NCBI GenBank assembly: GCA_032719365.1 | Contig: CM064862.1 | Coordinates: 55,829,840-55,893,839 of the forward strand | From: Prinsepia uniflora | Taxonomy: Eukaryota > Streptophyta > Magnoliopsida > Rosales > Rosaceae | Direction of reading: 5' to 3' | DNA length: 64,000 nt | In this document: positions 30,607-43,043 of the stretch, piece after piece | How positions within the stretch are numbered: the first letter of the stretch is position 1 | Layout: every line of letters starts with the position of its first letter | Notes under the pieces: model-generated | The model's database searches: none | The model's input: only the letters and a program-made list of their open reading frames with translations | Told to the model about the DNA's origin: nothing | Translations under genes and position numbers: made by a program

Positions 30607-30756
30607 CCCGTACAAATTTTGGATCAAAAAGATAAGGTACTTCTTCGGAAGACTATCCCCCTAGTAAAGGTTCTCTGGAGAAATCAGAATGTGGAGGAAG
30701 CCACATGGGAACCCGAAACACAGATGCGAGAGCAGTATCCATATTTGTTTCATTAA
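30607..30756 (+). pseudogene. Chromovirus C-terminal chromodomain
   Basis: Continues in frame after TAG 30604: KTIPLVKVLWRNQNVEEATW followed by EPETQMREQYPYLF and a stop at 30755. This is the group II-type chromodomain of Tekay-like chromoviruses, thought to guide integration to heterochromatin. The stop separates it from integrase in this copy. Confidence 0.88.
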
Positions 30757-30777
30757 AATTTTGGGACGAAATTTCTT

Positions 30778-30790
30778 AAGGGGGGGAGGT
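30778..30790 (+). other. Polypurine tract, chromovirus
   Basis: AAGGGGGGGAGGT directly before the 3' LTR; it primes plus-strand synthesis. The sequence GGGACGAAATTTCTT just upstream is the usual gypsy pre-PPT word. Confidence 0.93.
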
Positions 30791-33520
30791 TGTAGCGCCC
30801 TGTAAACTCAAAGGATGTAAATTTGTAAAATGATAAATGAAATGACGTTTTTACCCCTATGAATAGTATGGTCAAATATTGACTTTTTGGTTGGCATGTC
30901 GAACAGACGTTGGCTGATAACAGTGACATAGTTCAGGACGTTACGAGTCCCTAGACATGCGACACGTCCGATTCCGACGATCAGGGAAGAAGTTATGATG
31001 TTCGGAAGTTCGAGTACATTTTCGTAATTAGGTCAAAAGGGGGAAATTGTTGACTTTTTACTCGACCACTATTTTTCACAAAATTCAAGGACCGTTAGGT
31101 AGGTCTCAATGGCCCGATCCGCAGACAGGCGACACACTGAAAACGGACCCCAGACAAGAAAGTTACGATTCTAGAACGAGGAAGGGCATTTTGGTAATTA
31201 GGTGAAGGAAAGGCAAAATGGTAATTTTGAGGGTGCAGTTTGAAAACAGCTATGGTGGTTTGTTGTGTGAATTGTTTAATTTGTTAAGTGAATTGTTTAA
31301 CAAATCAAGTGACCATTGTCACTAACAAAGGTTGGATTAGTGGCTAGATGGACTGAATGGAAGCACAGGCGTGCTGGTTGCACTGTAAAGACAGAGCACG
31401 GGTAAAATTGTTTTTGATTTTGGGCCATTTGCAGGAAACACAGACAGAGAGACTGAGAGATTCCCACGGATTACTGTGATGAAGGGATTGAAAACAGAGA
31501 ACTGGAAATCATTGAGAGACCATTTTGGAGAGGAAAGAAATGGAAACCAGAGAGAAAACCCTGAAATCGTGAAAACTGGAAAATGGAGGGAAATTTAGAA
31601 GTTTGATTTATGAGTTGAAAGGAGCTAAATAGAGATTAAAAACAGCTTTCTGAGCCCATTTTGACTTTTACCATACAAAAATCGAAGGAGCTTGATCGTG
31701 GTTAGGCCTAGAACTAAAGTTCCAGTTTCTGGAAAATTTCGAGGTTGAGGACAACTACCTACAGGTAAGGATTTGTGAAATTGGTTATGGTATAACGTTT
31801 ATTTAAGTCTTAAGATGCTTCTGTATCATTTAATTTGAAAACTGAGTCGATTTGAGTGAGTTTCGAAAGTTAAAAACACTGTGTTTGATCTTGAGAAAAA
31901 TGTTGGATTAAAAGCTTGATGTGTATAATTAAGGATGGAGAACTTAAATTAAGATGGAATGGATGGATTTTGGTGGAAGAATTAAAAGAATAAGTTGGAA
32001 TTGTAGGAGATTGAACCGGGTTGTGTCGCGGGTTTGTGACCCGTTTAACAGTGACTCGGGTAGAGAATACGACTCTGTAGCTTACTGTGCAGGGCGCGTG
32101 GCTTTCACGCGCAGCCACTTTGGGCGGCGCGTGAGGCAGTGTCTCCGGTCACGGTCAACAAGTGATTTTATCCTTTCAATGTAACAGACATTTTGAGATA
32201 AATTTCGAGTCGATTGGACGTCGTTTCGGAATAGTTTTGAGTGGTCGAAGGTTTAGGATTTTAAATTAATTACGTCGAAAAAATCCCGAAAAAATAGGGA
32301 AATTATTGTAAGCTTAATGGAAGTGTTTGTGACCTAAATTGTGATCTTTGACATGCCAGAACATTCCCGAGGCAACCGAGGAGCGTACGGGACGCGATTG
32401 ACGCGTTCGAACTTCGTGAGTGGAATTTTAATTTCTAACCGAGCATGCATAACTGTTTTTTACTCATTTATTTTTATGTTTCTATATATGATTTTATGAT
32501 TCCATTTATGATATTGCTGCTTTACGTGAATGCACGCTTTTCAATGTGATTTATCGTATTTTACGTATTTCGAGACTATGGTTTCTCCGATACTTTGATG
32601 ATGGTTTGATGAGTGATTTTATACGATATTTGCATATTACATTTTAATGATGATTTGATTATGATTTGTTAGTAAGATTCGGGATTTGAACGTGAAATTC
32701 GGACATAAGTCCTATTTTGATAAAATGTGAATTTGAATTGGTTTTGGAATTTGGATCACGATGGATCCTAGATTTGTTATGATTTACACATGATTTTGGG
32801 TTTAAAGACCCGGTACAATTGCTGGATCTGATTTTGGGTTTAAAGACCCAGTTAAGTCATGACGGGGGAGGCCCTCGATTGAGACATGTTGAGTTTAAAG
32901 ATTCGGTTACTGTGATGTCCCCCGAGGCCTACTGATTGTGTTTTGAGTTTAAAGATTTGTTGATATCCCGGGAAGGCCTGATATGTGAATTTAAAGAATC
33001 AGATGGATCCAGGAATTTTGATTCGTTGATGTTACATTCGGTTTCACATGGTTTTATAGTTATTTACTGTAACGGTTTCCATACGGTTTATATAAGTGAT
33101 TTTCGGATACTTAGTTATGCATCCGGGTTTTGAAACTGGAGGGTGAACCCCTATTTCATTAAACTGTTTTCCAGAATCGTTTATTTTAGTCCACTCACAA
33201 TTTTATGTTTTAATACCCTCCAGGTCGTGGTACAAGTTTTGGGGGCTAACGCCGACGTAGAGGCAAAGACAGAGGCATAAAGTTTTCCCGTTGCGGTGTA
33301 GTTAGTACACAGAGTAGGGTTTTATCCTTATCTCGTTTTTTAACCAAGCTCTGTGATACTGTTGACTGGTTGTACCGTTGGTTGTATCGTACTTTCTCCT
33401 TGGTCTGACAGTATGTGTAATGTATTATTGTGTGGTTATTTTGGTTGTTTGTGTTCAATTGTCAGACGGGAGCTGAATTCTCCCCGGTTATCGAGGTGAT
33501 AATCAGGGCAGGTCCTGTCA
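30791..33520 (+). repeat. 3' LTR of the chromovirus
   Basis: 2730 bp, starting TGTAGCGCCCTG and ending GGTCCTGTCA. Alignable end to end with the 5' LTR by eye; roughly a dozen differences in the first 150 bases. Acceptor 1 is lost here (GACATG instead of GACAGG near 32352), while donor 31765, donor 32416 and the CCCTCCAG site (33223) remain. Confidence 0.96.
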
Positions 33521-33525
33521 TATCA

Positions 33526-35601
33526 GGCATCGTGGCGACTGACGTGGCAAATCCACGTCAGCAATGTCAGACCACGTGGACCAGTGGGGTGGTGCCACGT
33601 GGCAGTATGTTAGAGAGGTGTCAAACTTATCAGTGACATGTGGCACCAGTCTGGGTGTGCCATTTGGTAGGCTGTTAGGGGTGTCACTTGTCAGAGTTGT
33701 CATGCTGACGTCATCGTTGACCGCTGTTCACCGGTGTTGACCGAAGAGGACTGAGCTTTGACTAGCGTGTGAGGGCACGTGGGTAAGAATTTTGAGGTGA
33801 AATTGATCTTTTCCAAAAGTTTTTGACGATTTGAATCCAATGGTGGTGGTTTCAGGTCGATCAGAGATCATTTGATATGTTATTTGAAGGTTTTTAGCCT
33901 CGGGAAGTGTGTTCGGGATACGTTTACTATTTTGGGAGTTTTGAGGGTCTATCTTTTAGACTTGTGTATATTGTTAGTGACCTTTGGGTATGATTTGGAC
34001 AGGTCCGGATGATCCAGAGAAGTTGGATTAGCCCCGGAGTGGCTTACGGCGCGGATTGTGAGCGAGCAACATGGACTGTCTGTGAGTGGAATTTTTCTTT
34101 ATAAAATGATGCATGCATAAATGTTTTATATGTTTTATCAACATAGTTTGAGTTGCATTGACTTCATAATGTTTTGATTATGATTTCGCATTTTCTTAGA
34201 AAATGTTACTATTGCTCGTATTTCGAGATTTATGTTTTATATAATACTTTGGGCTTAGGCCAAGTTCTTTACGTGCTCGAGATTTCAATGATTTTAATGC
34301 TATTTTGATTATCGATTTTGAATGATTTCATAGAGATGCGTGAAATGCTATTTCGGGCTTGAGGCCCAGTTGATTATTGACTTTGACTTGGATTAAAGTC
34401 AAAGGTGATTTGGAAAAGTGAATTGAATCGTGAAATGGTTTTCGGATTTGGAAATAATATTTGGGCTTATGTCCTAGTTGATTTATGGTTTTACTTAGAG
34501 TATAGTCAAACGTGGCATATATCGAGCTTGTGACCCAGTTCTGATTTATGAGATGATATATCGGGCTTGTGACCCTATTGTAGATTTACGAGATTTGATT
34601 TGATAGGATTTGTTGAATCCTAGATTTATGGAATGTTTTTGGACACTATTTTATGTTGGTGTTGTGGAATGCGATTTGATGAAAATATATTTCGGGCATG
34701 GGCCCCATTGAGATATTTTGAGATGATTTGAGATTTGTGTCTATAATGTGATTGTTCCCGTCAGACGTCGTAGATCCTGGCGCGGTATCCTCCAGAGGTC
34801 GTGGATCTTAGAGAGGTCACGATTTCACTGCCTGGAGGTGAGTAGCTCTGAGGAGAGGCTGAGGCTCAAAAGTGTTAGAGATGGACATTTTTCAGACGTC
34901 GAACTAGGGTTTCGAGCTTGTGAATGCCATCGCTTATACTTTGAGCTAGGGGCTCCGATCCTGGGTTATCACTCAGACCTCGTAGATCCTGGGTGTATAC
35001 TTGGACATGTAATCCCAAGTTGCACGCATTGCGTTGATCCCAAGTTGCACGCATTGCGTTGATATCATGACTATTGAGATGATTTGCTAGATATTGGATA
35101 AAGAGGATTGGTTGATCATGTTTTCATAAGACTCTGGATGTGAGTCTATGTTTCGGGCAGAAACCCTATTGAGATGTTTTATGTGATTTGGTTTTGGGCT
35201 GATACCCTACGGAGGAAATGGCTTTGATTGATAAATGTTTTCACTGTTTAGTGATTTGAAAAAAAATGTGTTTTGCTTTTAAGAAAGTACTTGAGATACT
35301 TGTTTTCTGATGCATGCATGTTTTTAAGTCAAGGGTATAAATGTCTTTCGTTAAATAGTTTTTAAGCTGATTATTTTTTCGACTCACAGTTTTTTAATGT
35401 TTTTGATACTCTTCAGGTTGATTGCAGATGCGGGTTATAGCAGAGACTGAGACATCATATGCCGCTGCGTACTTTGGAAATCATTGCGCACTCTAGAAAC
35501 CCTGAGCGGGTTACGATTTTATCCCTGGTCTGACACGTGGTATCAGACGGGAGCAGGGTACATCCCACGATAAACCAGGGGGATTGGAATGGGTCCTTTC
35601 A
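33526..35601 (+). mobile_element. Ty3/gypsy LTR, second part (resumes after the chromovirus)
   Basis: Continues the LTR that starts at 22370 and ends GGGTCCTTTCA; total about 3.2 kb without the insert. Landmarks: acceptor GACAG (34002), donor GTGAGTGGA (34082), CATGCATG (34111 and 35311), AAGGGTAT (35331) with ATACTCTT (35406), GTCTGACA/TATCAGAC (35528 / 35541). GGGC...GCCC mini-palindromes are repeated through 34350-35210. A 25-bp unit containing CCAAGTTGCACGCATTGCG is duplicated in tandem at 35012-35061. Confidence 0.92.
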
Positions 35602-35604
35602 ACT

Positions 35605-35616
35605 TGGTATCAGAGC
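35605..35616 (+). other. Primer-binding site, tRNA-iMet
   Basis: TGGTATCAGAGC three bases after the LTR end at 35601. Confidence 0.92.
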
Positions 35617-37690
35617 ACTGGGTTGCTCTTGTGGTGTTTCGTATTTGTCGGATATGATGTCTCAAAGATGACGACAGCCCGTCATCAACCTGATGGTGAG
35701 GGTAAGAATAACAAAGTTAAGTGGGAACGAACTTATCCGCATGTCCTGTTTGGCATTGGATGCCATGTTTCAGTGGGGTTTGGCCCCGAGTAGGGCCAAG
35801 TAGACCCGAGGAGGGCCAAGTTTCTTGTGGTCCCAATGGCTGAAGGCTGTAGAATTCGAGTGGATGGGTTCCTCGGATAGTAGTTACTGGTAGATTGGAT
35901 ACCAGTTATTCCATATGGTGACTTCTAGGAGATGTGATCGACAATTGATCAGGATGGATGTGGTCGTTGATGACCCTAGTTTGAGATTGGTTGAATAAGT
36001 TACCAAGAAAGTGGTACTTGTGGATTAGATTCCGAGGTGGACCGATCAGTGGACCTTACGCTTTTGAGCTGATTGTACGGGTGATGAGTCGCCATTATGA
36101 GCGTTTGGTACCGATAGCAATGAGCTTCTTGGATTGGTTTGTACAAGGTTCATGGTAGACAATGCTATCGACGGACGTGGATGAGACTATTAGGAGTTAA
36201 GTGACGTTCGAGGAGCGTTCTTACGTTATTTTCGCCCTAGTCTTATTGAGATACGAGGGAGCTGGAGTTCCTCCGACATAAGCAGGAGACTTAATGGTCG
36301 CTTAGTACAAGCAGAGATTTCTGGTTTTAGCTCGGTTCGCACTCAGTGCGATCGCGATTTAGACGACAACGATTCGTCGGTTATTGTCAAGTCTTCGGAG
36401 TAAGACTTGACTGATAATGTGACATCTCAGATAAAGATGAGTTGGATGGAATTCACCAGCGATTGGATGATTCTGGATGACATCGAGAGTGTGTAGAAGA
36501 TGTTTTCTCAGGGAGCTTTGGCGAGGGTTGTCTCTAGCCCCGAGTTCGTCGAGTGGCAGACGTATGAGATGGAGGGATCGTTGAGTGGGACAGAGGGGAT
36601 CCCGAGAGGACCGGTTGAGATTGTGGTTATCTTTCAAGTCCGGTATGACCTTTGGACATGCGTACTACACGTGGAGCAGAGACATGTGTTTGTCTTACGT
36701 TGGACGGATTTCTCGAGTGTTGTGTGCGGGAGTTAATCCCATAGGGTTGGGATATACGAGTGAGTACTCCGACTGGGTGCGTAACGCATTTTGCAACCAC
36801 CTTGTTAAAAGATACCAACAAAAGTTAGATCTTTGAGAGCTCAATTACAAGATTCATTGGAATTGGGGCTCCTAACCCCAGTGTTATTTGTCGAAATTCG
36901 ATGGAACTTCGAGAGTTTGTCGGGATGAGGTAGCTGTATAGTGAGCTGGGACGAAATGAGTATTCCTTACCATGTGTCAGCTTAGTGAACTTTCATCATC
37001 ACTTCTGGGTTTCATAGTGATGTCACCCAAGTAGATGCTGGTTTGGCTGTAGACTAGATTCTGTTTGATTTGAAGAGCGGAAGGTTCTTGGTGTCACCTA
37101 ACATGATGAGTAAGTCTCAGATTTGGTGGACCCATGTTGGTGTTATGGGTCATGTTACGTTGGCTGAGCGAGTTAAGGTGGATCCACCGAGGACTGGGTT
37201 GGCTAGAGATGATTGTGACGATCGAAGTGATAGTGTTGGATGTGGATCGATTTGATTGTATATAAGTTGCCTATAGATTAGTGAGAATAGAGACGTTTGA
37301 GGATCGAGTTAGTTTGGAATTGGCGTAAGCTAATCATGACGATTGAGATTAGAATCACTCAGACTGGATGAGTGTCATCGATTTTCAGGTATGGTTGCTT
37401 TCCGCGATTGTAGCCCGTTGATGTGATTGACTCGAGAGGGAGTCAAGTTTTTTTGGCTTGAGAGTGTTGCTGGATTGGCGGTTACGACACACTGTATGAT
37501 CCGACCCTTCACATCATCAAGATGCGGGTCGAGATTTGGATTGGTACGTCTTGGTACACGTAAGTGGGTTAGTCTTGGAGATCTCAAGGAGTAACTGCAG
37601 GACACATCCCAAGTGTTGGTCGGGTGACTAGGAGAACTCCGAGAAGATTTGAGTTAGTATATGATTTTTCCAGGTCTGGGATCGGACGGA
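35617..37690 (+). mobile_element. Internal remnant of the gypsy element starting at 22370
   Basis: No intact coding frame. The + strand is G+T-rich like its LTR and probably represents eroded gag-pol. It ends at the Athila-like LTR (37691), and no 3' LTR of this family follows. So the element is truncated, probably together with the 3' end of the Athila element. Confidence 0.6.
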
Positions 37691-39210
37691 TGATAAGCCT
37701 TGAATTAAGCATCATTTTATACCCTTTATGCTTATCTTTTAATTTTTAAATACCAAACAATAGGAGAAAATAACATATTTTGTGAGAAATGTGCAGAATT
37801 GGACAGACCATGGAAATACGAGAATTTAGGCGAAAGAATCACATCAATCAGAGTTATATTGAAGAAGTTATGATTGAATAAAAGGAAGCCACCAAAAAAC
37901 ACTTAGAAATTTGGTAAGGGCCTACCGAATCAAAAATAGCAGTCCAGAAATTGGTTTGGCCAACACATATCGATTCCCAGTGGCAACGTTCGGCGCGCGG
38001 TTCTTGTTCAATTGCAGCTCGGGTCGGCGCGCTTTCACCGACTGCTCCAGGTTTGCTTCAGCGTGCGCTTACCGACGTTTCTTCAAAGCTTTCAGCCAAT
38101 TCCTACCAAATGCCTCTTTGCAGATTCCTTGGTGCATTGACCAGCCCTTTGACTCCGAATTTCAGGCCAATTTTCGGTGCCCTTCCACTGAATCGTCTCT
38201 TGTTCAATTTCCAGCAACATTTTCCTTCTTTCTTGTGGAAAATTGTCCATTTCAAGCTTGGATTTGTTTCCTTTTTATTTAAGAAACCTTTTAAATTAAG
38301 ATTTTTATTACCTTTATCTTTCAGGACTTTAATTTAATTAGTTTGATCATTTTTCTTTTAGAATTAAATTGTAAACTCCTATTTATTAGGGAATTAATTT
38401 TCTCCTATAAATAGAGAGGCTTAGGCTAATTGTAAAAGGTCGCCCATTTTTGTACTAAAGATCTACTTAACCAAATTTCCCTTTTCATTAATTCGAGATT
38501 TCCATAGAAAAATCCAATTACACCATATTCTATTATAAACACCTTCATTCATGACATATAGGGCAGTTCCCGAGTGTCTCACCAAGGAGTGTTAACCACT
38601 TAGCATCCATAGGGCAATTCCCGAAAAGAAAAAGTGTAACACGACCTCTTTACCCTATGATTGTCTTTTGTTATTGAATGATCGTTTTGTTGGATTGATC
38701 TTTAATATAATTATGGTTTTATATTTTATATGAATTTCAATAATCTTCCATGTGTTTCAATATCTTGGTTTTTGTTATAGTTGTATGTTGTAATTAATGC
38801 TTGATTAGATATAGGGCAGTTCCTGAGTCTATATCATTGTAAAAGTATAGGGCAGTTCCCGAGCACGTACTTGAGATAATATGCTTGTATTTCATAGAGC
38901 TAAGGTTATGGAATTTCGTAGGTTTTGGAAGTTGTTATAATGTATGAATGAGTTAGGTTAAAAATGAGTTGGCCATGTAAATAATAGACTATATTAGTTT
39001 AGATTAGTTAATCACTTAAGAGAATAGAAACAATCAACTACTCCCCTAATTAAATAATCAAACGATAATCATGCTTAGGTACCCTCAATCCCCGGTTAAG
39101 AACGATCCCTACTGATCAATGCTACAAAAAAGGATTTTAATTTGCGTATGTTTTTATTAAGTGTTGAGTGTGACTTTGTGTTTACTTTAATGTTTAGTTT
39201 TAGCGTATCA
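37691..39210 (+). mobile_element. Athila/Tat-like Ty3/gypsy 5' LTR
   Basis: Starts TGATAAGCCTTG and ends TTAGCGTATCA, 1520 bp, followed by a tRNA-Asp-type primer site, which distinguishes it from the chromovirus-type LTRs here. A motif TAGGGCA-TTCC-GA (a hyphenated GGG...CCC palindrome) recurs near 38558, 38611, 38814 and 38849. Open frames at 37911-38337 are not supported by homology. The left flank ACGGA lies in the older gypsy remnant. Confidence 0.87.
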
Positions 39211-39215
39211 GTTTT

Positions 39216-39233
39216 TGGTGCCATTACCGAGGA
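39216..39233 (+). other. Primer-binding site, tRNA-Asp-like
   Basis: TGGTGCCATTACCGAGGA, close to the TGGCGCCGTTGCCGGGGA site of Athila/Tat elements. Confidence 0.88.
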
Positions 39234-40777
39234 TTGAAATAATCTCTTGTATGATTTCATTTTTGTATATATGTTCATAATGTAAATATTATATTCGTAC
39301 ATATTTTCATACTTGTATATAAATTGTAATGCTTTTTGATAAAAAAGTTTTCTTTGTAAATATTTGTTTAAAAAAAATTATTTCAAAAAAAAATTTAAAA
39401 TAAATAAAAAACACTTGAATACTATAAAGAATAAATTGTTTTTCAAACTAGTCTCGGCTATGTATGGATCACTTGTGCTCGAAGTTTAGATCTTGATCTT
39501 TAATGGAATAGGTGAAGTTTCATTTGTTAACTTACTCCTAAACCCTTCATGGCCCTTAAAAGTCTTGAGGTTGGGGCGGAGTTTGTTAACACTTAAGTTA
39601 TCTTGGAAAGAATACATGTCTCACTTACTACGAATTTTTCAAGGTGATGTCTAGGACATGGGATAATGCATGCTACAGGCCAGCTCTGAGAAGTAGGATT
39701 TCGAAGTTCCAAAATCGTGTTCGCACTAAGAAGTAGGAGTTCGGAGTTCCAAAATTGTGTTTGCACTAAGAAGTAGGACTTCGGAGTTCCAAAATCATCC
39801 TCCCCTTGCATGTATTCTTTCTACCTTTCACTTTGGACTTGCCCAAACGGGGACAATGGTTCGAAATCCAAGCTAATGACTAGGGCCGCACGGACGTAGA
39901 TGTCTCCATCTAAACTTTGAAGCTATGTGACCTATATATAACTTTGACTTCCCAACTTATAATGTGTTTCCTATTAAATGTTTTAGAGTCGCATGAATCT
40001 CAAAAAATTTCTCTTCAAAATCTAACTTTCGGGAACAGGTAGCGCCCCTTTTATTTATTTTCTCCTTAACGATTTGCGATGTGTGGATTTCATCACCAAA
40101 CACTGTAGACTTGAATCTATGGACATGAGGTGGGGTGGAGGTTGTAAGCACTTGGGTTTGGTAAACATTTATTTTGAAAACTTCCATCGGTTGGTTATGG
40201 TGTCTAGGACGGTTATGACTAGTGACAAGTGGGGCACTAAGAAAGAGGACTCCAATGGAGTACATACCCTATCCAGGTTAGCCTTAGGGCGTTCTCGAAA
40301 TTAGTCCTTGCTTCTCGCGTTACATCTATCCCAACTGGCCATGATTAACGTTGAATGGTGGAGGGGATTGAAATATGTTCATCAGTACGCGCAAGACGTA
40401 CGCCCAGGAAAGTACTATGAGGAGCGAAGTGGGAAAGTTATTCATGTCACTCTAAAACTCTATCTATTACATTGATAGGTTGCATAGCCTACCTGCTGTT
40501 TCATGATGTTCGGATTTCATCACCGGACCCCCTATGACTAAGTTAATCTAGGGAAGTGAGATCAAAGGTGCAGTCCATTCTTTTCATGTAAGGTCACGTA
40601 ACTCTTATGTTTTATGCAGGTTCTAACGATTTCCTTCTTATGCATTCACACCATTCTTTATGTGGACTTTTATGTGTTGCATTGATTTGGACGTGTTTGA
40701 ACTTGTGCTTTTGCCATATTATTTTCGTGATCTACCTTGCATATTCTTGGTTATACTTTTTAAACATCTTTACTTAG
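39234..40777 (+). mobile_element. Athila-like 5' untranslated region with 40-bp tandem repeats
   Basis: No gag is recognised before the break at 40777. A 40-bp unit (AAGTAGGA-TTCG-AGTTCCAAAA...) starts at 39691, 39731 and 39771. The rest is unrecognised leader. The sequence stops at TTAG where the next gypsy element is inserted. Confidence 0.7.
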
Positions 40778-43028
40778 CCGATGACTGTGACGTAGTTTGG
40801 GACGTCACGAATTCATAGACAGGAGGCACGCTCGATTCTGACATTCGAGGAGAAAGTTATGATGTTCGGAAGTTTAAGGGTAATTTGGTAAATTGGTTAA
40901 AAAGGGCCATTTGTTGACTTTTTGATCGGGATCGTGTTTGGACTTTCCGTAAGTACCGTTGGATAGGTTTCGAGACGCTGAATCCATAGACAGACGGCAT
41001 GTGTCGATCGGAGGTCAGATGTGAAAGTTATGAGCCTTGAACGGTGAAGGGCAATTTGGTAATTTCTCAAAGAAGGGTAAAATAGTAATTTGTCTGGGCT
41101 TTGTGATGAGTCAGTACAATTGTGACTCACTTTTGTTGTTGAGTGACATCTGTCACGGGCAGATCGTGGCTTAGTGGCAAAGAGAGATTAGTGGCAATGA
41201 AGATTGGGTGGTGTGGATTTGAATTAAGAAAATAAATCGTGCATGTGTGTATTTTGTTAAGGACAAAACAGAGCAGTAGGCTCAAACAGCTAGTACAATC
41301 TCTCTGTCTGATCGATTTGTAAGGGAAAAGAAGAGAGAATTTTAGAAGGAATTGTGAGGATTGATTTGGAGAGTTTAGACGAGGAAACCTCTAAACCTTA
41401 AAGCTCAAAACAGTGAGAATTCAAATTCTTCCATAAAATCAAATTCGAATTTCTAGGTCTTGAAACGTCAAATTAAGCTTGATTTTAGCTTTCTAGGATT
41501 GCCACGATTAGGATCACCTTAAGAACGAAGGAAATTGGTGATCATTTGACTCTGAACAGACTTGAAGACAGAGGGGGAGTTCGAAGATTGAGTCGTGATT
41601 CTAGAAGGATTAAAAGATGAAATTGAACTCGAAAATGAGTTTATCATGGTCCAATAAAGCTTCTGGATGGATCAATTGAAAGAAATCAGGTGGGATTGAT
41701 TAATTTCGAAGAAGGAACCGTACCCAGATATCCTTCGATGTTCATCTTCGAATTGTTTGAATGGAGGTAAGGATTTGTGAAATTAATTTTACAGAACTTC
41801 AATTGGACCTAAAACGATGCAATTAGCATAATCAATTGAAGGAATTAACTGGAAATGGACAGGGTTCCAACTGGGTCAACACGCGGGCAAAAGGACCCGT
41901 TTTACAGACAAACGGGCAAAGACGACGACTGTAGCTTTTACCATAGTAGGTGCGTGGACTCACGCGCAGCCACTCACGGTGGCGCGTGAGGTCTCGGGGG
42001 CTCGAATCCCAAGGTAAGTTCAACAAGAAACTTGTCCCATTTAATGTAACGAACTTTTTGGATTTGGTTTCGAGGAAATCGGACACCGTTTAGATATTGT
42101 TTCGAGGGTCCGAAGGTTTATGTTACGTTTAAAATACGTATTTAAATCCCGAAAAAATTGGGGAAAATTATGGGAGGTATATTGAGATGTTAGTGACCCT
42201 CACTAATGATTTTGGACAGGAATGGTGACTTCCGGAATTTACGAAAAATTGTGCAGCTCGAAAAGCGAGCGATATGGACGGTGTGAGTGGACTTTTGTTT
42301 TCTACCAAAAATGCATGCATATATGTTTTAAATGCTTTATTATATGATTTGAAATGCTTTGGCATGATTGATGTTTCGATATGATGATTTCTAGATTTTG
42401 GGAATAATATATTATTTTATATGATTTTGGGCACGATTTTCGAGAAAACCATGATATTGTTGTTTTGGGCGAAGGCCCAGGATTTGAGATTGATTTTGAC
42501 TCGGATTATGAGTCGGGAAATGATTTGGTGGATTTGAAATACTTTGTGGATATATTTTGTGGATTTATGTGAAAATGAAAACTGAGGTTGCGGTTACGCG
42601 GATTTGCGTGAAATTGATATTTTGGGCGTGAGACCCAATGGAAATGTGATTTTGATTGGATTGTTATTTCCATGTGATTACATGATGAGATTGACGGTTT
42701 TCGGATTTATGAAATAATCGGGACTCTGGTTTTATGGATTTTGAGGAAATGATATTTTGGGTTGAGACCTTGTGTTGAAAATGGTTTTGATTTCAAATGC
42801 AACTGTTTTTCACTGGTTTTCATGGTAATGATATGTTGTGGATATTAGGGCTTTCATAGTTGAATATGTTTCCCTCGAAGTGCACCCTGGCTATTAGGGC
42901 TTCCAGTTGGGAATGTGTTTCCCCGGAATGAACCTTGGAGATAACGCTCGCCTCCGAGATGGTTGTGTGTACCCCGGAGAGGTCCCGTAGCACGGTCTAT
43001 TGTCGTGCTTCGAGGATGGGTCCTGTCA
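40778..43028 (+). mobile_element. Gypsy 5' LTR, truncated at its start and internally deleted
   Basis: Aligns with the 3' LTR at 46831-49640. It lacks the first 118 bases of the LTR and a block equal to about 49045-49620, which contained the second acceptor. It ends GGGTCCTGTCA. Donor GTAAGG (41767), acceptor GGACAG (42219), donor GTGAGTGGAC (42283) and CATGCATG (42312) remain. Confidence 0.9.
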
Positions 43029-43031
43029 AAT

Positions 43032-43043
43032 TGGTATCAGAGC
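43032..43043 (+). other. Primer-binding site, tRNA-iMet
   Basis: TGGTATCAGAGC three bases after the LTR end at 43028. Confidence 0.93.

Larger units (their letters stand above)
23493..33520 (+). mobile_element. Nearly complete Ty3/gypsy chromovirus (Tekay/Del-like), TSD TATCA
   Basis: 10,028 bp with both LTRs, primer-binding site, gag, protease, RT, RNase H, integrase, C-terminal chromodomain and polypurine tract, in the normal gypsy order. It is flanked by a perfect TATCA duplication (23488-23492 / 33521-33525). Integrase before a chromodomain ending in a WEPETQMREQYPYLF-type block, together with 2.7-kb LTRs, points to the Tekay/Del chromovirus lineage. Multiple stops and a few frameshifts mean it cannot make a full polyprotein. 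It is the youngest large insertion in its neighbourhood, because it interrupts another LTR. Confidence 0.97.

Noticed and set aside
37911..38337. Two overlapping + strand open frames in the Athila-like LTR
   Set aside because: Both lie in a non-coding LTR, overlap in different frames and resemble no family I know.
39688..39797. CRISPR-like repeats
   Set aside because: Units are directly adjacent 40-bp tandem repeats with no spacers, and the DNA is a plant genome.
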